Positions 1 through 9,146 of a stretch of DNA of 64,000 nucleotides are shown piece after piece. The notes below the pieces were generated by a model. It worked only from the letters and a program-made list of their open reading frames with translations. It did not search any database and was not told the origin of the DNA. Source of the stretch: Ignavibacteria bacterium (lineage in GTDB: Bacteria > Bacteroidota > Ignavibacteria > Kapaibacteriales > UBA961); NCBI GenBank assembly GCA_016720145.1, contig JADJXV010000008.1:1-64000 (forward strand), in the 5' to 3' direction. Position 1 is the first letter of the stretch. Each line of letters begins with the position of its first letter. Position numbers and translations under genes: made by a program.

Positions 1-5
1 TTCGA

Positions 6-114
6 CCTCCAGCTAAAGCGGGAGTCTAGTCAACAAGATACGCAGAAACAAATTCGAAGATTGAATGCCGAAAGGCGAAAGTCTTCCTGACTAGACTCCA
101 GCTTCAGCTGGAGG
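6..114. repeat. Paired inverted palindromes (REP/BIME-like)
   Basis: The arms at 6-32 and 88-114 are inverted copies of each other, 25 of 27 positions matching, separated by about 55 bp. The right arm is itself a palindrome, CTCCAGC-TTCA-GCTGGAG. The layout, two hairpins facing each other, is the same as in the element at 848-942, although the sequence is different. It lies just 3' of the Nudix gene, which is transcribed towards it. I see no coding potential here. It may be a bacterial interspersed mosaic element or act as a transcription terminator. Confidence 0.7.
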
Positions 115-130
115 ATAATCTCCACCATAT

Positions 131-784
131 TCACTCCCTTCCCATCTCATACTCCTCATACAAAGCGCATACTTCGCTGAGAATCATGGCTGTCGCGCCC
201 CATAATTTGGAGAGTGGATGAATATCCCAATACGGTGCAAGTACCGTCGTACCTCCTCGATCCCATTCACCAATTTTTACGTTTTGATGATCTAAAAAAA
301 ATGGAATTTCTGTGTAAAACACTTCCTGCACTTCGTTTGTCTGGAGAGTGAGATTCGATGGGCGGTTGGCTGAAAATCCGATAATTGGATAAATCAACGA
401 ATTTGAAGGTGGAACGTATAATTGTGTGAGCGAACCAAGCACAGAAATGTCATCAGGGCTTAGTCCAACTTCCTCAAATGTTTCACGCAATGCTGTTTCA
501 TGGGGAAGCTCACCCTTCTCACTTCGTCCGCCAGGAAAGCTGATTTGCCCTTTATGAGTGGTCAGTGAATCACTTCTAAGGGTCAGCATTATTTCAATAG
601 TACCGCTTATTGAGGGAGTAAGTAAACACAGAATTGCACTTGGCTTTGCATGGTCAGGTGGCGCTTTAAGTGGATGATATTTCAATCCCTTCACCTCAGG
701 CATCATCTTCGCTTGCGCTACAGTCCCGGGCAAGGGTTGATGTAGCCGAGTTTCGAGAAATTGAATGAAATTATTGAAATGCAT
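131..784 (-). CDS. Nudix hydrolase, CoA pyrophosphatase-like (NudL type)
   Basis: A protein of 217 residues with a complete Nudix box at about residues 86-108: G-x5-E-x7-RETFEEVGL. Just before it, at about 74-86, is the segment LTTHKGQISFPGG, which resembles the UPF0035/CoA signature found in Nudix enzymes that split coenzyme A into 4'-phosphopantetheine and 3',5'-ADP. The protein lacks a signal peptide, so it is presumably cytosolic. It is encoded on the same strand as ruvC but is separated from it by a palindromic repeat, so it may be its own transcription unit. Specificity for CoA rather than another nucleotide diphosphate is inferred from the signature only. Confidence 0.85.
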   Translation of the reverse strand: MHFNNFIQFLETRLHQPLPGTVAQAKMMPEVKGLKYHPLKAPPDHAKPSAILCLLTPSISGTIEIMLTLRSDSLTTHKGQISFPGGRSEKGELPHETALRETFEEVGLSPDDISVLGSLTQLYVPPSNSLIYPIIGFSANRPSNLTLQTNEVQEVFYTEIPFFLDHQNVKIGEWDRGGTTVLAPYWDIHPLSKLWGATAMILSEVCALYEEYEMGRE

Positions 785-847
785 AGAAAGTATAGATATG
801 CAGACTGTATTGTATAATGTTCATATTGATTAATCAATAGTTGGTCG

Positions 848-942
848 CTTGTCATGCTGAATTTATTTCAGCATCCCCGTAAGCTATTGGTAAAGCAAGA
901 CAGTACAAGCCACGGAGATCCTGAAACGAGTTCAGGATGACA
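848..942. repeat. REP-like double hairpin element
   Basis: Two palindromes face each other: ATGCTGAA-N5-TTCAGCAT near 854-874 and ATCCTGAA-N5-TTCAGGAT near 918-938. Together with the flanking GTCA/TGAC and CCCCGT/ACGGAG they form one larger inverted repeat with an inner spacer of about 40 bp. The right half is repeated almost exactly at 53883-53908, and the leader AATAGTTGGTCG at 836-847 also recurs at 53849-53860. Such elements are commonly scattered in intergenic DNA and mobilised by REP-associated tyrosine transposases. No such transposase gene lies in this window. Confidence 0.75.
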
Positions 943-1007
943 TCGGCTTCGGAAGCCCTCGCCAGAGTTGTGCATTATCCAAACCACAAAAATTACCTGA
1001 AACAGTA

Positions 1008-1556
1008 TCACTTGATTTTCTTCACTACTTTTTGTGGGTTTTGTTCGATAAATTGTTTCCATGACTTGGCTTTTGCATGCGGAATATCCGACTTAAGTGC
1101 GTGGCAAATTGCGACCGCAAGTGCGTCGGTGGCGTCAAAGAAATCTGGGGTTTCTTCGATGTTGAGCATGGTGCGAACCATGTACTGGACTTGTTCTTTG
1201 CTGGCATTGCCATTCCCTGTCACCGAACGCTTGACTTCTTTGGCGGAATACTCGCTGACCGGTACTTGCTTGAGTGTAGCAGAAAGCATTGCAACTCCTC
1301 GAGCATGCGCGAGCTTGGCAAGTGATTGTGCATTTTTCGCGAAGAAGATTGCTTCCAATGCTGCTACATCCGGCAGGGCACGGTCGATCACACTTGAGAG
1401 GCGTTCGAAAATTGTTTCGAGTCGTCTCGGGAGCTCATGATGCAGCTTTTTGGCTTCGACTACGCCATACTCGATGAGAGTGAGTTTTTTGTTGATGCTT
1501 TCGATCACTCCATAACCACATACAATGCTGCCCGGGTCTATTCCAAGTATTCTCAT
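1008..1556 (-). CDS. ruvC: Holliday junction resolvase RuvC
   Basis: A RuvC endonuclease of 182 residues, which cuts Holliday junctions symmetrically after RuvAB branch migration. The RNase H-fold acidic residues are visible: D7 in GIDPGS, E69 in ALEAIFF, and D141 and D144 in DATDALA. The conserved segment SVTGNGNASKEQVQ is also present. Length and start match the family. It begins 9 bp after the stop of the TPR regulator gene on the same strand, so co-transcription is likely. Its partner gene ruvB lies far away at 45.6 kb, and ruvA is not in the window. Confidence 0.95.
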   Translation of the reverse strand: MRILGIDPGSIVCGYGVIESINKKLTLIEYGVVEAKKLHHELPRRLETIFERLSSVIDRALPDVAALEAIFFAKNAQSLAKLAHARGVAMLSATLKQVPVSEYSAKEVKRSVTGNGNASKEQVQYMVRTMLNIEETPDFFDATDALAVAICHALKSDIPHAKAKSWKQFIEQNPQKVVKKIK

Positions 1557-1565
1557 AGAGTTAAT

Positions 1566-3788
1566 TTAATCTGTTTGTAAAGAAAACATCATTTTTTTCA
1601 GTCTTTCGGGTGGCTCAGAGTCATATTCTTTCCTGTAAGAGTCTGTGCAGAATTTCGCCCATTTCTGAGCTTCTTGTCTATCGTGAGGCGAGCTATTCAT
1701 TGTAAATAGTATTTCATACGCTTGTTCATAGACGCGATCTACTTCGAGTGACATACGAATGTACTCAGTTGCTTTTGAACGCTGTTTACGTTCGAGACAG
1801 TCAGTGGCTACGATCATAAGTGCATTCAAATACTGTTCTTGCATCTTTTCACGTTCAAAACTTGTCCATTCTGCAAGGCGATCTTCTTTCAGGAAATCTC
1901 CTTGATAGAGTGCAATTGCTTTCTCTAAAAATGGAATTTTGCGATTGAAGTCATCGGTTGCGTACGCGGATGCAATAAGTGATTGAAATTCAACAAAATC
2001 AAGAAATACTATTTCCCCTAAATCAAGTGTATAACAATTGTCCTGGACATGTAAATATTGAGAATGTGTCTGTGCCGGTAAATCGGGCTGGAGAATTTTT
2101 CGGATGACTGATGCAGCATTCCAGAGTGAAGGTAGCAAATCGCGAGCGCCTGCATCCTCCCACAGGACATCGATAAGTGTATCAAAAGGAACAGCTTTGC
2201 GATGATGAACGAGTAAATACTTAAAAATATCACGCGCCTTCTTGCGGTTTTTCCAGTCATTGCGGTCAATTTCACGACCATTTATGACGAGGCGAAAGCT
2301 ACCAAACGTAAAAACCGATATAGTATCCGGCGCTTTGATATTTGATTGTTCACTATGTGCTAAATTTTGTGAAATCGAGTCCACTCTCTGCTGGTTACTC
2401 TTTAAAAAAGTACTACTTATGTCGTCAAATTCTGCTTTGGGCAGCTTGATAGACTGCATTTGTCGCAGCGAATACTGCACCTCGAGTTTCAACAAATCCT
2501 GCTTGACCGAATTCTCGCGTTGATTCGCCAAAATTGACCTCATGATATGGTGAAATTGACGTTTGTATTGTGCGAGAGTACTTTTGGGTAGGATTTCAAT
2601 TGGCAAATTGATGAGCTTTTCAAGTGCGACAGCCGTCGTCACATTTGACTCAAGTAAATGCGCAAGTGCAAGTGATTGATGGAGTAATTCGATTGCTTCG
2701 TCGTACATTTTAGTATCTATTCTACATTGTGCAAGCATAATGAGCGTATCGGCTTCTTCTCGACGGGCATCGAGTTCGCGGTTAAGGGCGAGCCCCTGAA
2801 GCAAATACTCCTCAGCTTTTTGAGGTTCGTGTAAGTTCAAGTAAATACAACCAATTCCATAATACGGCAACATCCTACTCCACTTGCTTTTGAGTTGGCG
2901 TGCATGAGCGAGTGCCTTGCTGTAATAGCCAAGTGAGACAGAGTAATTTCCTAGTGCGTCGAAGACTGAACCAAGATTAGAGTTCAGTGCTATCAATCCT
3001 TCATCGAGCTTTCGGGAAGGAACAGAATAATACTGAAGTGCTTGCAGATAATGAGCCATAGCACTCGGATAATCTCGAAAATGAAAATAAATACTGCCGA
3101 TATTGGTGCGGATTATCGCTATGGTGCGTTCGTCTTGAATATCGTCGGCGAGTTCGAGAGCTTTGTTGTAATTCTCGAGCGCGACCGACACATCACCAAC
3201 ATGCATAAATGCTGTACTGATATTGGCATAGAGTTGCGTCCGAATCCTACTGTCATTATATTCTTTTTCAAGTTCAAGCGCGCGATAGAAGCAAGCCAAG
3301 CCATCGGTATAATCAGCCAACCTACAATAAATAATGCCCAACCCATTGAGAGTCAGGCATAAAGTATGTTTACTATTTGGCGTTTCGAAGCGTTCGAGAA
3401 ATTTTACGGCATTGCCATACATTGCCGTCGCAGTATCATAATTACTTTCATGATCGTAGGACTCGGCTATGAGATACATCGCCGTTCCAACTCCTTCTAA
3501 ATCATTGATTTGTTCGAATATATCCCGAGCCAACTCGAACTCACGTCGCGACGAAGCAAAATCAGACTGAAGGTCAAAAGTGCGACCAATCACCAAATGT
3601 GCATTCGCCTCACCTTGTTTGTATCCAATTGACCTTGATGATTGTAGAATTTCCTTTGCAATTTTTAAAGCACGACCGTCATCGGTTTTCACAAGTGTCA
3701 TGAGCCATGAAATACCGGCGGACAGCTTTTCGATGCCTTCTTTTGATGCGCGATACTGCTGTTCTAATTCATCAATCACATTGGACAT
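1566..3788 (-). CDS. TPR protein with C-terminal SARP-type winged helix and BTAD domain
   Basis: A protein of about 740 residues. The first 430 or so residues are tetratricopeptide repeats; units ending in patterns such as ALENYNKALELA and SLGYYSKALAHA are easy to see. The last 240 or so residues carry an OmpR/SARP-like DNA-binding winged helix (FTFGSFRLVINGREI, then a FKYLLVHHRKAVPFDTLI-type segment) followed by a bacterial transcriptional activation domain (BTAD). The usual SARP order is DNA-binding domain first, so here the layout is inverted. The start chosen is the Met at 3788, because an upstream in-frame Met at 3875 would overlap the preceding gene by about 50 bp. It is likely a cytosolic regulator whose TPR part senses a partner protein. 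Target genes are unknown. Confidence 0.85.
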   Translation of the reverse strand: MSNVIDELEQQYRASKEGIEKLSAGISWLMTLVKTDDGRALKIAKEILQSSRSIGYKQGEANAHLVIGRTFDLQSDFASSRREFELARDIFEQINDLEGVGTAMYLIAESYDHESNYDTATAMYGNAVKFLERFETPNSKHTLCLTLNGLGIIYCRLADYTDGLACFYRALELEKEYNDSRIRTQLYANISTAFMHVGDVSVALENYNKALELADDIQDERTIAIIRTNIGSIYFHFRDYPSAMAHYLQALQYYSVPSRKLDEGLIALNSNLGSVFDALGNYSVSLGYYSKALAHARQLKSKWSRMLPYYGIGCIYLNLHEPQKAEEYLLQGLALNRELDARREEADTLIMLAQCRIDTKMYDEAIELLHQSLALAHLLESNVTTAVALEKLINLPIEILPKSTLAQYKRQFHHIMRSILANQRENSVKQDLLKLEVQYSLRQMQSIKLPKAEFDDISSTFLKSNQQRVDSISQNLAHSEQSNIKAPDTISVFTFGSFRLVINGREIDRNDWKNRKKARDIFKYLLVHHRKAVPFDTLIDVLWEDAGARDLLPSLWNAASVIRKILQPDLPAQTHSQYLHVQDNCYTLDLGEIVFLDFVEFQSLIASAYATDDFNRKIPFLEKAIALYQGDFLKEDRLAEWTSFEREKMQEQYLNALMIVATDCLERKQRSKATEYIRMSLEVDRVYEQAYEILFTMNSSPHDRQEAQKWAKFCTDSYRKEYDSEPPERLKKMMFSLQTD

Positions 3789-3822
3789 AATTGCATAACC
3801 ATTTGAAATTACATTTAGTTCA

Positions 3823-6447
3823 TTACATGCCCGTTTGTATTTGCGCTTTAAGTGAAGCATCAATTTTCGCAGCAATTTCCTCTAAATGAGCTTTAGTAAC
3901 CGCATCCGATTTTTTGGATTTACCGGCGCTTTCGATTTGCTTTTTGAGTAATGAAAGATCCATTCGTGCGAGCGCAATTGCATCATTTGGCGTTCCTACC
4001 GGCGGCTTAACGAGAAATAGGGAGAGCGTATTCAAGTGATCACGTTGTAATTCACGGCGATAACTGTTTATATTTTCAGCTTTTGCTACTTCGCTCCAGA
4101 TGGCATCGCGCACTGAGGCGAACATCTCAGCCATCGTAAACGGCTGTTCGCCCGCTGCAAATCTCACTTCATTATCCTGCAACCGCGTAAGGACATTTAC
4201 AGAGTAGAGCGATCCAAAAGGTGAAGATTGAATGGCAGAAACGGTAGAATGGACAGGATAATCGAGCCGCGATGACCAAGGTGTGCCTTCAAAATCTTGG
4301 TCACGTTCACCGGCTAATCGATTCAGCAAGTCGGGAGCAAACGTGAATTCACCGGCAGAAAATATCCTGGAAGTCAATAATTGCAATGCTTTGCGCTGTT
4401 CGGCAGCGGGCACTACCGTATATGGAATTTTCTGCGCTGCATTTCCCACACGTGCTCGATTAGTATAAATACCGCCAATATACCGTGGAATACCGCGGGC
4501 TGCGCCGAAATACTCTCCGATTCCCTGACCAAACATCATGCGATACTGTTGGAAGCGATTACCTTTGACGTCCAATTTTTTAGGAATTGATTTCCATAAT
4601 TCCTGCGCCATATCCATACGTTCGACATAATAATCCAACGGTGTACTACTGAGATCAAAAAGCGTCGCCGTCGGGTCGATACCCCGCGTTGAATTCCCAA
4701 AACAATCTTCATCGGTAGCGTAGATGAGTTCGGGATTGGTGGATTTGGCTGCGATAGACTCGAGCATGTCATTTTCAGAACTAAATTCTTTCTTATCATA
4801 CTGTTTATACGCATATTCAATTGCCCAATAATCATAATCTCCGAGAACAAGATGGTAAAAATCGCCTTGTTTCTTCCCTTTTGGAGCGAGATTTACAGCG
4901 TGATAATCCATCACCGAACCGGATGTACCGTGCAAGCGAGTGAACGCAGGGTCGTGAAGCTGATCGAGTGTATAGATCGAACTTGCTTTGAAATTATGGC
5001 GCAAGCCGAGCGTATGTCCTACTTCATGAGCCACGAGGGAAACTACGTATTCATGGACATACTTTTCTTTGAGTTCGGGAGATAGTTCACCTGTTCTCAT
5101 GCTGAGCATGTTTAGTCCGAACGCTAATTCATTCGCTCCACCCTCAGCATACGAACATAAATTTTTCGCATTATTACCTTTACTGCCATTGAATTCATTG
5201 ATTGAATTTTCATCGTTATGCGAGGTAAGAGGATTAATAAAATACGAAAATTCACGATGCATGTGTCTTAAAAAATCAGCACTTATGCGGATATCTGCAT
5301 CATAAAGCTGTCCGGTAAAAGGATTCGCACGGGAAGGACCAACTGCATATCCGCCACCGGGTTGTATCATCCAACGTATAGTATTATAACGTGCATCGGC
5401 TGGGTCCCAATCTGCAGTATCCGGCATTTGTTGGACGACGATAGCATCTTGGAAGCCGATTCGTTCAAATGCAGAATTCCACATCAGCACACCTTCTTTT
5501 ACCCATTCCCGATATTCAAGCGGAATTGTATTTTCGAGCCAATAGACGATCGGTTGTTTGGGTTTGGAGAGTTTTGCATCCGGATTTTCTTTTTCTAAAT
5601 TCCAACGATTGACGAATCTTTTATACGGAGTCTCGAGCATCAAATCGCTGTAATCCTGGAAAATAGTCGTGAAATGTCCTACTCTGTCATCTGCTTTCCG
5701 CGGTGTGAATCCTGGAGATTGAGGAATTGCCGCGATGCTGTAATGATAACGGTGCATCATACTTCGCGAGTCCGGAAGCGTCGATATGCGTTGAGGTTTT
5801 GATGATTTAAAGTGGAGATTAATTTCAATTTCCGTATTTAAAGGAAACGATTTTGTTTCGGCAAAAAAGGAATTTTCTTTATCGAGCGAAAAGTTCATTT
5901 TCATAGCATCGGTCATCGCGCCGACGAGCGCAACATCTTGAATGAAAAAGGGTTCTGCATCGACGAGAATACCGCCGCCGGTAGGATTCGGAAGGATACT
6001 AATTTTCGCACTACCGACCAACGAATTAGACATGTTCCGTTTGATCGTACGGGCTGTTACTTCGTTGCTGTCAGCGCGGAAGGATACGTTTTTGTTGAGG
6101 AGCATTATTCGATTGCCCACTCGTTGGAATACAAATGGAAATTCACCAATCTGCGAACTCCCGTCGAAGAGATATGCATCTCCGCTTTGGCGTGTTATGC
6201 TGCACAAATAGAGCAAGTTGAACTGTTCGGGCTTGATTTCCATCAGCAATTTGCTTTCACTTTCTTTCCAATAGAATGTGAATAAACCTTCGATTTTGGT
6301 GTATCCTTCGATGGCTTCCGTAAATGGTGTTTCTTTGGGTTTTTTGGAAGCTCCTTCAGGTGGAGTAGAGGGCTGAGAAGTGAGAGATGTAGATTCGATG
6401 AGCATACATCCTACGATGCAGCCGACGAAGAGGAGTAAACGTTTCAT
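3823..6447 (-). CDS. Secreted zinc-dependent metalloprotease (DUF5117/DUF4953 type)
   Basis: A protein of 874 residues with an N-terminal signal peptide (MKRLLLFVGCIVGCML). At about residues 470-481 it has the extended metzincin-like zinc motif HEVGHTLGLRH, with three His ligands and the catalytic Glu. Length and layout match the large DUF5117-DUF5118-DUF4953 metalloproteases common in Bacteroidota and related phyla, which are exported to the periplasm or cell surface. Substrate is unknown. It is followed on the same strand by the TPR/SARP regulator, about 35 bp away with the chosen start, and the two may form an operon. A TATTTTTG box on this strand at 6499-6506 is a candidate -7 element. 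Confidence 0.88.
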   Translation of the reverse strand: MKRLLLFVGCIVGCMLIESTSLTSQPSTPPEGASKKPKETPFTEAIEGYTKIEGLFTFYWKESESKLLMEIKPEQFNLLYLCSITRQSGDAYLFDGSSQIGEFPFVFQRVGNRIMLLNKNVSFRADSNEVTARTIKRNMSNSLVGSAKISILPNPTGGGILVDAEPFFIQDVALVGAMTDAMKMNFSLDKENSFFAETKSFPLNTEIEINLHFKSSKPQRISTLPDSRSMMHRYHYSIAAIPQSPGFTPRKADDRVGHFTTIFQDYSDLMLETPYKRFVNRWNLEKENPDAKLSKPKQPIVYWLENTIPLEYREWVKEGVLMWNSAFERIGFQDAIVVQQMPDTADWDPADARYNTIRWMIQPGGGYAVGPSRANPFTGQLYDADIRISADFLRHMHREFSYFINPLTSHNDENSINEFNGSKGNNAKNLCSYAEGGANELAFGLNMLSMRTGELSPELKEKYVHEYVVSLVAHEVGHTLGLRHNFKASSIYTLDQLHDPAFTRLHGTSGSVMDYHAVNLAPKGKKQGDFYHLVLGDYDYWAIEYAYKQYDKKEFSSENDMLESIAAKSTNPELIYATDEDCFGNSTRGIDPTATLFDLSSTPLDYYVERMDMAQELWKSIPKKLDVKGNRFQQYRMMFGQGIGEYFGAARGIPRYIGGIYTNRARVGNAAQKIPYTVVPAAEQRKALQLLTSRIFSAGEFTFAPDLLNRLAGERDQDFEGTPWSSRLDYPVHSTVSAIQSSPFGSLYSVNVLTRLQDNEVRFAAGEQPFTMAEMFASVRDAIWSEVAKAENINSYRRELQRDHLNTLSLFLVKPPVGTPNDAIALARMDLSLLKKQIESAGKSKKSDAVTKAHLEEIAAKIDASLKAQIQTGM

Positions 6448-6498
6448 AACTTTGACCTTAATAAGTGGAATTGATGTTGTTCATTCAGGAATATCGGC

Positions 6499-6506
6499 AA
6501 AAATAA
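6499..6506 (-). promoter_or_regulatory. Candidate TAnnTTTG -7 box for the metalloprotease
   Basis: On the minus strand this reads TATTTTTG, matching the Bacteroidota -7 consensus TAnnTTTG. It lies about 52 bp before the start codon at 6447. No convincing -33 TTTG is seen at the right distance. Confidence 0.35.
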
Positions 6507-6598
6507 CCATTCTCAAGTAACTGTGCCATGTAGATTTGCAGGGAAATGAGTAATTGACAAAGATTTAACTTTTTTCTACTATAATTGGTAGAATTATC

Positions 6599-6606
6599 TA
6601 TTTTTG
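6599..6606 (+). promoter_or_regulatory. Candidate TAnnTTTG -7 box for the methylase
   Basis: TATTTTTG lies 43 bp before the GTG start of the methylase gene, and it is back-to-back with the minus-strand box at 6499. The -33 element is unclear. Confidence 0.35.
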
Positions 6607-6648
6607 GAGCAGTGATTTTTATTTTCTTAAACATAAATAATATTTCTT

Positions 6649-8328
6649 GTGGCAAAAAAAAATGTAACATTTACTCAATTTGTCTCCGATTTACAAAAAG
6701 GAAGCACAGAAGAAGATATCAAAAACGGCTACGCACGCCATTTTGGAATCAGATATGATACTGCCGCGAAGCATGACCTTTATACACCTTATGTTCTCTT
6801 TGAATTCAAGCTTGATAAGAATTTTACGAATCTCAGAACGCGTGCAACTGTTGTAGCCCAAATACTTTATTATATTCGCCGCCTGAAATTCAGCTTTACT
6901 GAAAAACCAATCCCACCAATTCTATGTCTTGCCGATAAAAACGAAGCTATCCTAACCGAGACTACCAAGTGGAGAAATTTCTATTCTGAAACTGATGGAA
7001 TCTATGATTGGGATCTGGCGCCAAGTAATCCCGACCTTAATCTGATTAATGATATTTTTCAAACTGACGAACTGCGTAATCTTCATATTTATAATATTCT
7101 TGAATCACAAGACTACACCCTCTTTGCCGAGCGACTCCACATAATACTAGCCGGACAAGAAGCATTTCATGTCATAGAGAAAAAGGCAATTACCGAAGAT
7201 AATTTTGAAGAAGTATATGAGTATTGGAACAAAATATTCGGCGAAAGCGTGCGAAACGGACTCAAAACTTCTCGATACTTCGTATGCGATATTCAACAAG
7301 GACGCACTATCTATATCGCAAGTGAAAGTAAAGTGTTTTTTGACTTCGGCGGAGGCGATGGACGCACCAAGAAAATACTCGCCAAAGACTATGAATTTTT
7401 CTGGAAAACCTTTGAAAAAGTCACAAACCCCGCCATTATTCGCGGCATACTTGCCAAGATTGACCGCCTAACAGACGAGGCAATGCGCCGCTTTCACGGT
7501 GAATTTTTCACACCCGTTGCTTTTGCAAAAAAGGGGCTGGAATATGTAGAAAAAACGGTCGGACATCAATGGTGGATACGCGGTAATGTTCGCCTTTGGG
7601 ATATGGCGGCGGGAACAGGAAATCTCGAATACCATCTCCCAACTGAAGCGCTGCAATATACTTATCTCTCAACATTATACAAAGAAGATGCAGAACATTT
7701 AGGAAAGCTATTTCCGACTTCAACTATCTTCCAATATGATTATCTCAATGATGATATCGGGAATATTTTTGCTCAGGATATGTTACCGTTTGGGATTACG
7801 TGGAAGCTACCCGAACAGCTCCGCCGCGACCTTGCTAATCCCGAAATCGAATGGATAATTCTCATTAATCCACCCTTTGCCACGAGCCAAACAGCCGGAA
7901 CGACGAGCGGTAAAAGCAGTAAATCGGATGTGAGCGACACTCATATCCGAAAGCTTATGCACGGGCAAAATCTTGGTGAAGTTTCCCGTGAACTCTTTGC
8001 TCAATTCCTCTTCCGTATCAAATATGAGTTTGCTCATAAAAATGCACACCTTGGACTCTTCTCCACGCTCAAATATATCAATGCCAACAACGACCAAAAG
8101 TTCCGTGATGCTATCTTTCAATTTGGTTTTGAACGTGGTTTTGTGTTCTCTTCGGCAAATTTCTCAGGAACTAAAAAGGCTACTGCATTTCTTGTTGGTT
8201 TCTTGATTTGGAACTTGCAAACGACGCAACACATTGAAACACAAAATATTGCGCTTGATGTCTTTAATACTGATGTTGAAAAAATTGACTTGAAAACTAT
8301 TGTCTCTGAGCATCGAGACAGATTTTGA
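6649..8328 (+). CDS. N6-adenine DNA methylase with nuclease-like N-terminus, 5' part
   Basis: A 559-residue product starting at GTG. An N-terminal stretch DLYTPYVLFEFK (D43, E52, K54) has the spacing of a PD-(D/E)xK nuclease core. S-adenosylmethionine motif I (DMAAGTGN) is at about residues 317-324, and the amino-methyltransferase motif IV NPPF at about 407-410. The combination suggests a single-chain restriction-modification enzyme of type IIG-like design, but the nuclease is an inference. The reading frame stops at TGA 8326-8328, and the apparent target-recognition part continues in the -1 frame from TTG 8325. The join reads HRDRF then LSKWVDRP, as expected of one polypeptide. Either the gene is frameshifted at a TTTT tract, or two subunits are made by stop-start coupling. 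Confidence 0.75.
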   Translation: MAKKNVTFTQFVSDLQKGSTEEDIKNGYARHFGIRYDTAAKHDLYTPYVLFEFKLDKNFTNLRTRATVVAQILYYIRRLKFSFTEKPIPPILCLADKNEAILTETTKWRNFYSETDGIYDWDLAPSNPDLNLINDIFQTDELRNLHIYNILESQDYTLFAERLHIILAGQEAFHVIEKKAITEDNFEEVYEYWNKIFGESVRNGLKTSRYFVCDIQQGRTIYIASESKVFFDFGGGDGRTKKILAKDYEFFWKTFEKVTNPAIIRGILAKIDRLTDEAMRRFHGEFFTPVAFAKKGLEYVEKTVGHQWWIRGNVRLWDMAAGTGNLEYHLPTEALQYTYLSTLYKEDAEHLGKLFPTSTIFQYDYLNDDIGNIFAQDMLPFGITWKLPEQLRRDLANPEIEWIILINPPFATSQTAGTTSGKSSKSDVSDTHIRKLMHGQNLGEVSRELFAQFLFRIKYEFAHKNAHLGLFSTLKYINANNDQKFRDAIFQFGFERGFVFSSANFSGTKKATAFLVGFLIWNLQTTQHIETQNIALDVFNTDVEKIDLKTIVSEHRDRF

Positions 8329-9122
8329 GTAAATGGGTGGACAGACCAAATGCTACATTAATATTTCCCCCTTTTGGCGGAGCAATTACGTTGAAGACAG
8401 ACAACACTGACGTGAGAGATAGAATTGCACCTAATTTTTTAGCATCCCTAATGTGTAAAGGCAATGATTTTCAGAACCAAAACTTTACTGCATTACTTTC
8501 CGGTCCGTATGCAAGTGCCGGTGCTTTATCTGTTATACCCGAGAATTTCGAGAAGGCCTTGATAGTGCATACTGTTCGACGGCTTCCCAAAGCTACGTGG
8601 CTAAATGACCGCGATCAATTTTTTCAACCCGACAAAGAACTTACAGAAGAATTTACAACCGATTGTATTATATGGAGCTTATTTTCATCAAGCAATCAAA
8701 CAGTTTCAATTCGAAATGTGTTGTATCAAAGGCAGACCTACCAGATTGAAAACCATTTTTATCCTTTTCTCAAGCAGGAAGTTTCGGGTTGGGCGATTAC
8801 TGACAGTGATATTTCCACGACGTTGATGCACGGCGACGACCGTTTTGTAGCGAAGTGGTTACACGGGCGTACTTTATCAACCGAGGCGAAAGCGGTGATA
8901 CAAGCAGCACGAGAGGCGTATAAATTTTTCTACGCTCATCTGAATAAACTGAATACTACAAAGTTCAGAATCGAAACGTATGATGCGGGATGGTGGCAAA
9001 TCCGTTCTTCATTATCAGACCAAGACCTTGGTACATCGGAGCTTGCGGCGGTAAAGTCAGCCCATGAAGTGCTGAAGCAAAAGCTGCTGCCGCTGATTGT
9101 GGAGTTTGGTTTTTTACGATAG
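8325..9122 (+). CDS. Methylase 3' part / specificity-like domain
   Basis: A 265-residue frame opening with TTG at 8325, which overlaps the TGA stop of the methylase by four bases (TTGA). I recognise no independent catalytic motif. Runs such as NDFQNQN, LPKATWLNDRDQF and the C-terminal helix look like the C-terminal DNA-recognition part of adenine methylases that carry their specificity domain in the same chain. No good ribosome binding site precedes the TTG, so it would need translational coupling, a -1 shift, or an error in the sequence. A gap of 24 bp separates it from the AlbA_2 gene downstream. Confidence 0.6.
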   Translation: MSKWVDRPNATLIFPPFGGAITLKTDNTDVRDRIAPNFLASLMCKGNDFQNQNFTALLSGPYASAGALSVIPENFEKALIVHTVRRLPKATWLNDRDQFFQPDKELTEEFTTDCIIWSLFSSSNQTVSIRNVLYQRQTYQIENHFYPFLKQEVSGWAITDSDISTTLMHGDDRFVAKWLHGRTLSTEAKAVIQAAREAYKFFYAHLNKLNTTKFRIETYDAGWWQIRSSLSDQDLGTSELAAVKSAHEVLKQKLLPLIVEFGFLR

Positions 9123-9146
9123 AATTTAATCCTATTGGAGTAGTAT

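Noticed and set aside
937..1440. 167-codon plus-strand frame
   Set aside because: Antisense to ruvC and starting in the REP-like element.
6485..6670. 61-codon minus-strand frame between the metalloprotease and the methylase
   Set aside because: It overlaps the methylase start and both candidate promoter boxes, and shows no protein-like features.
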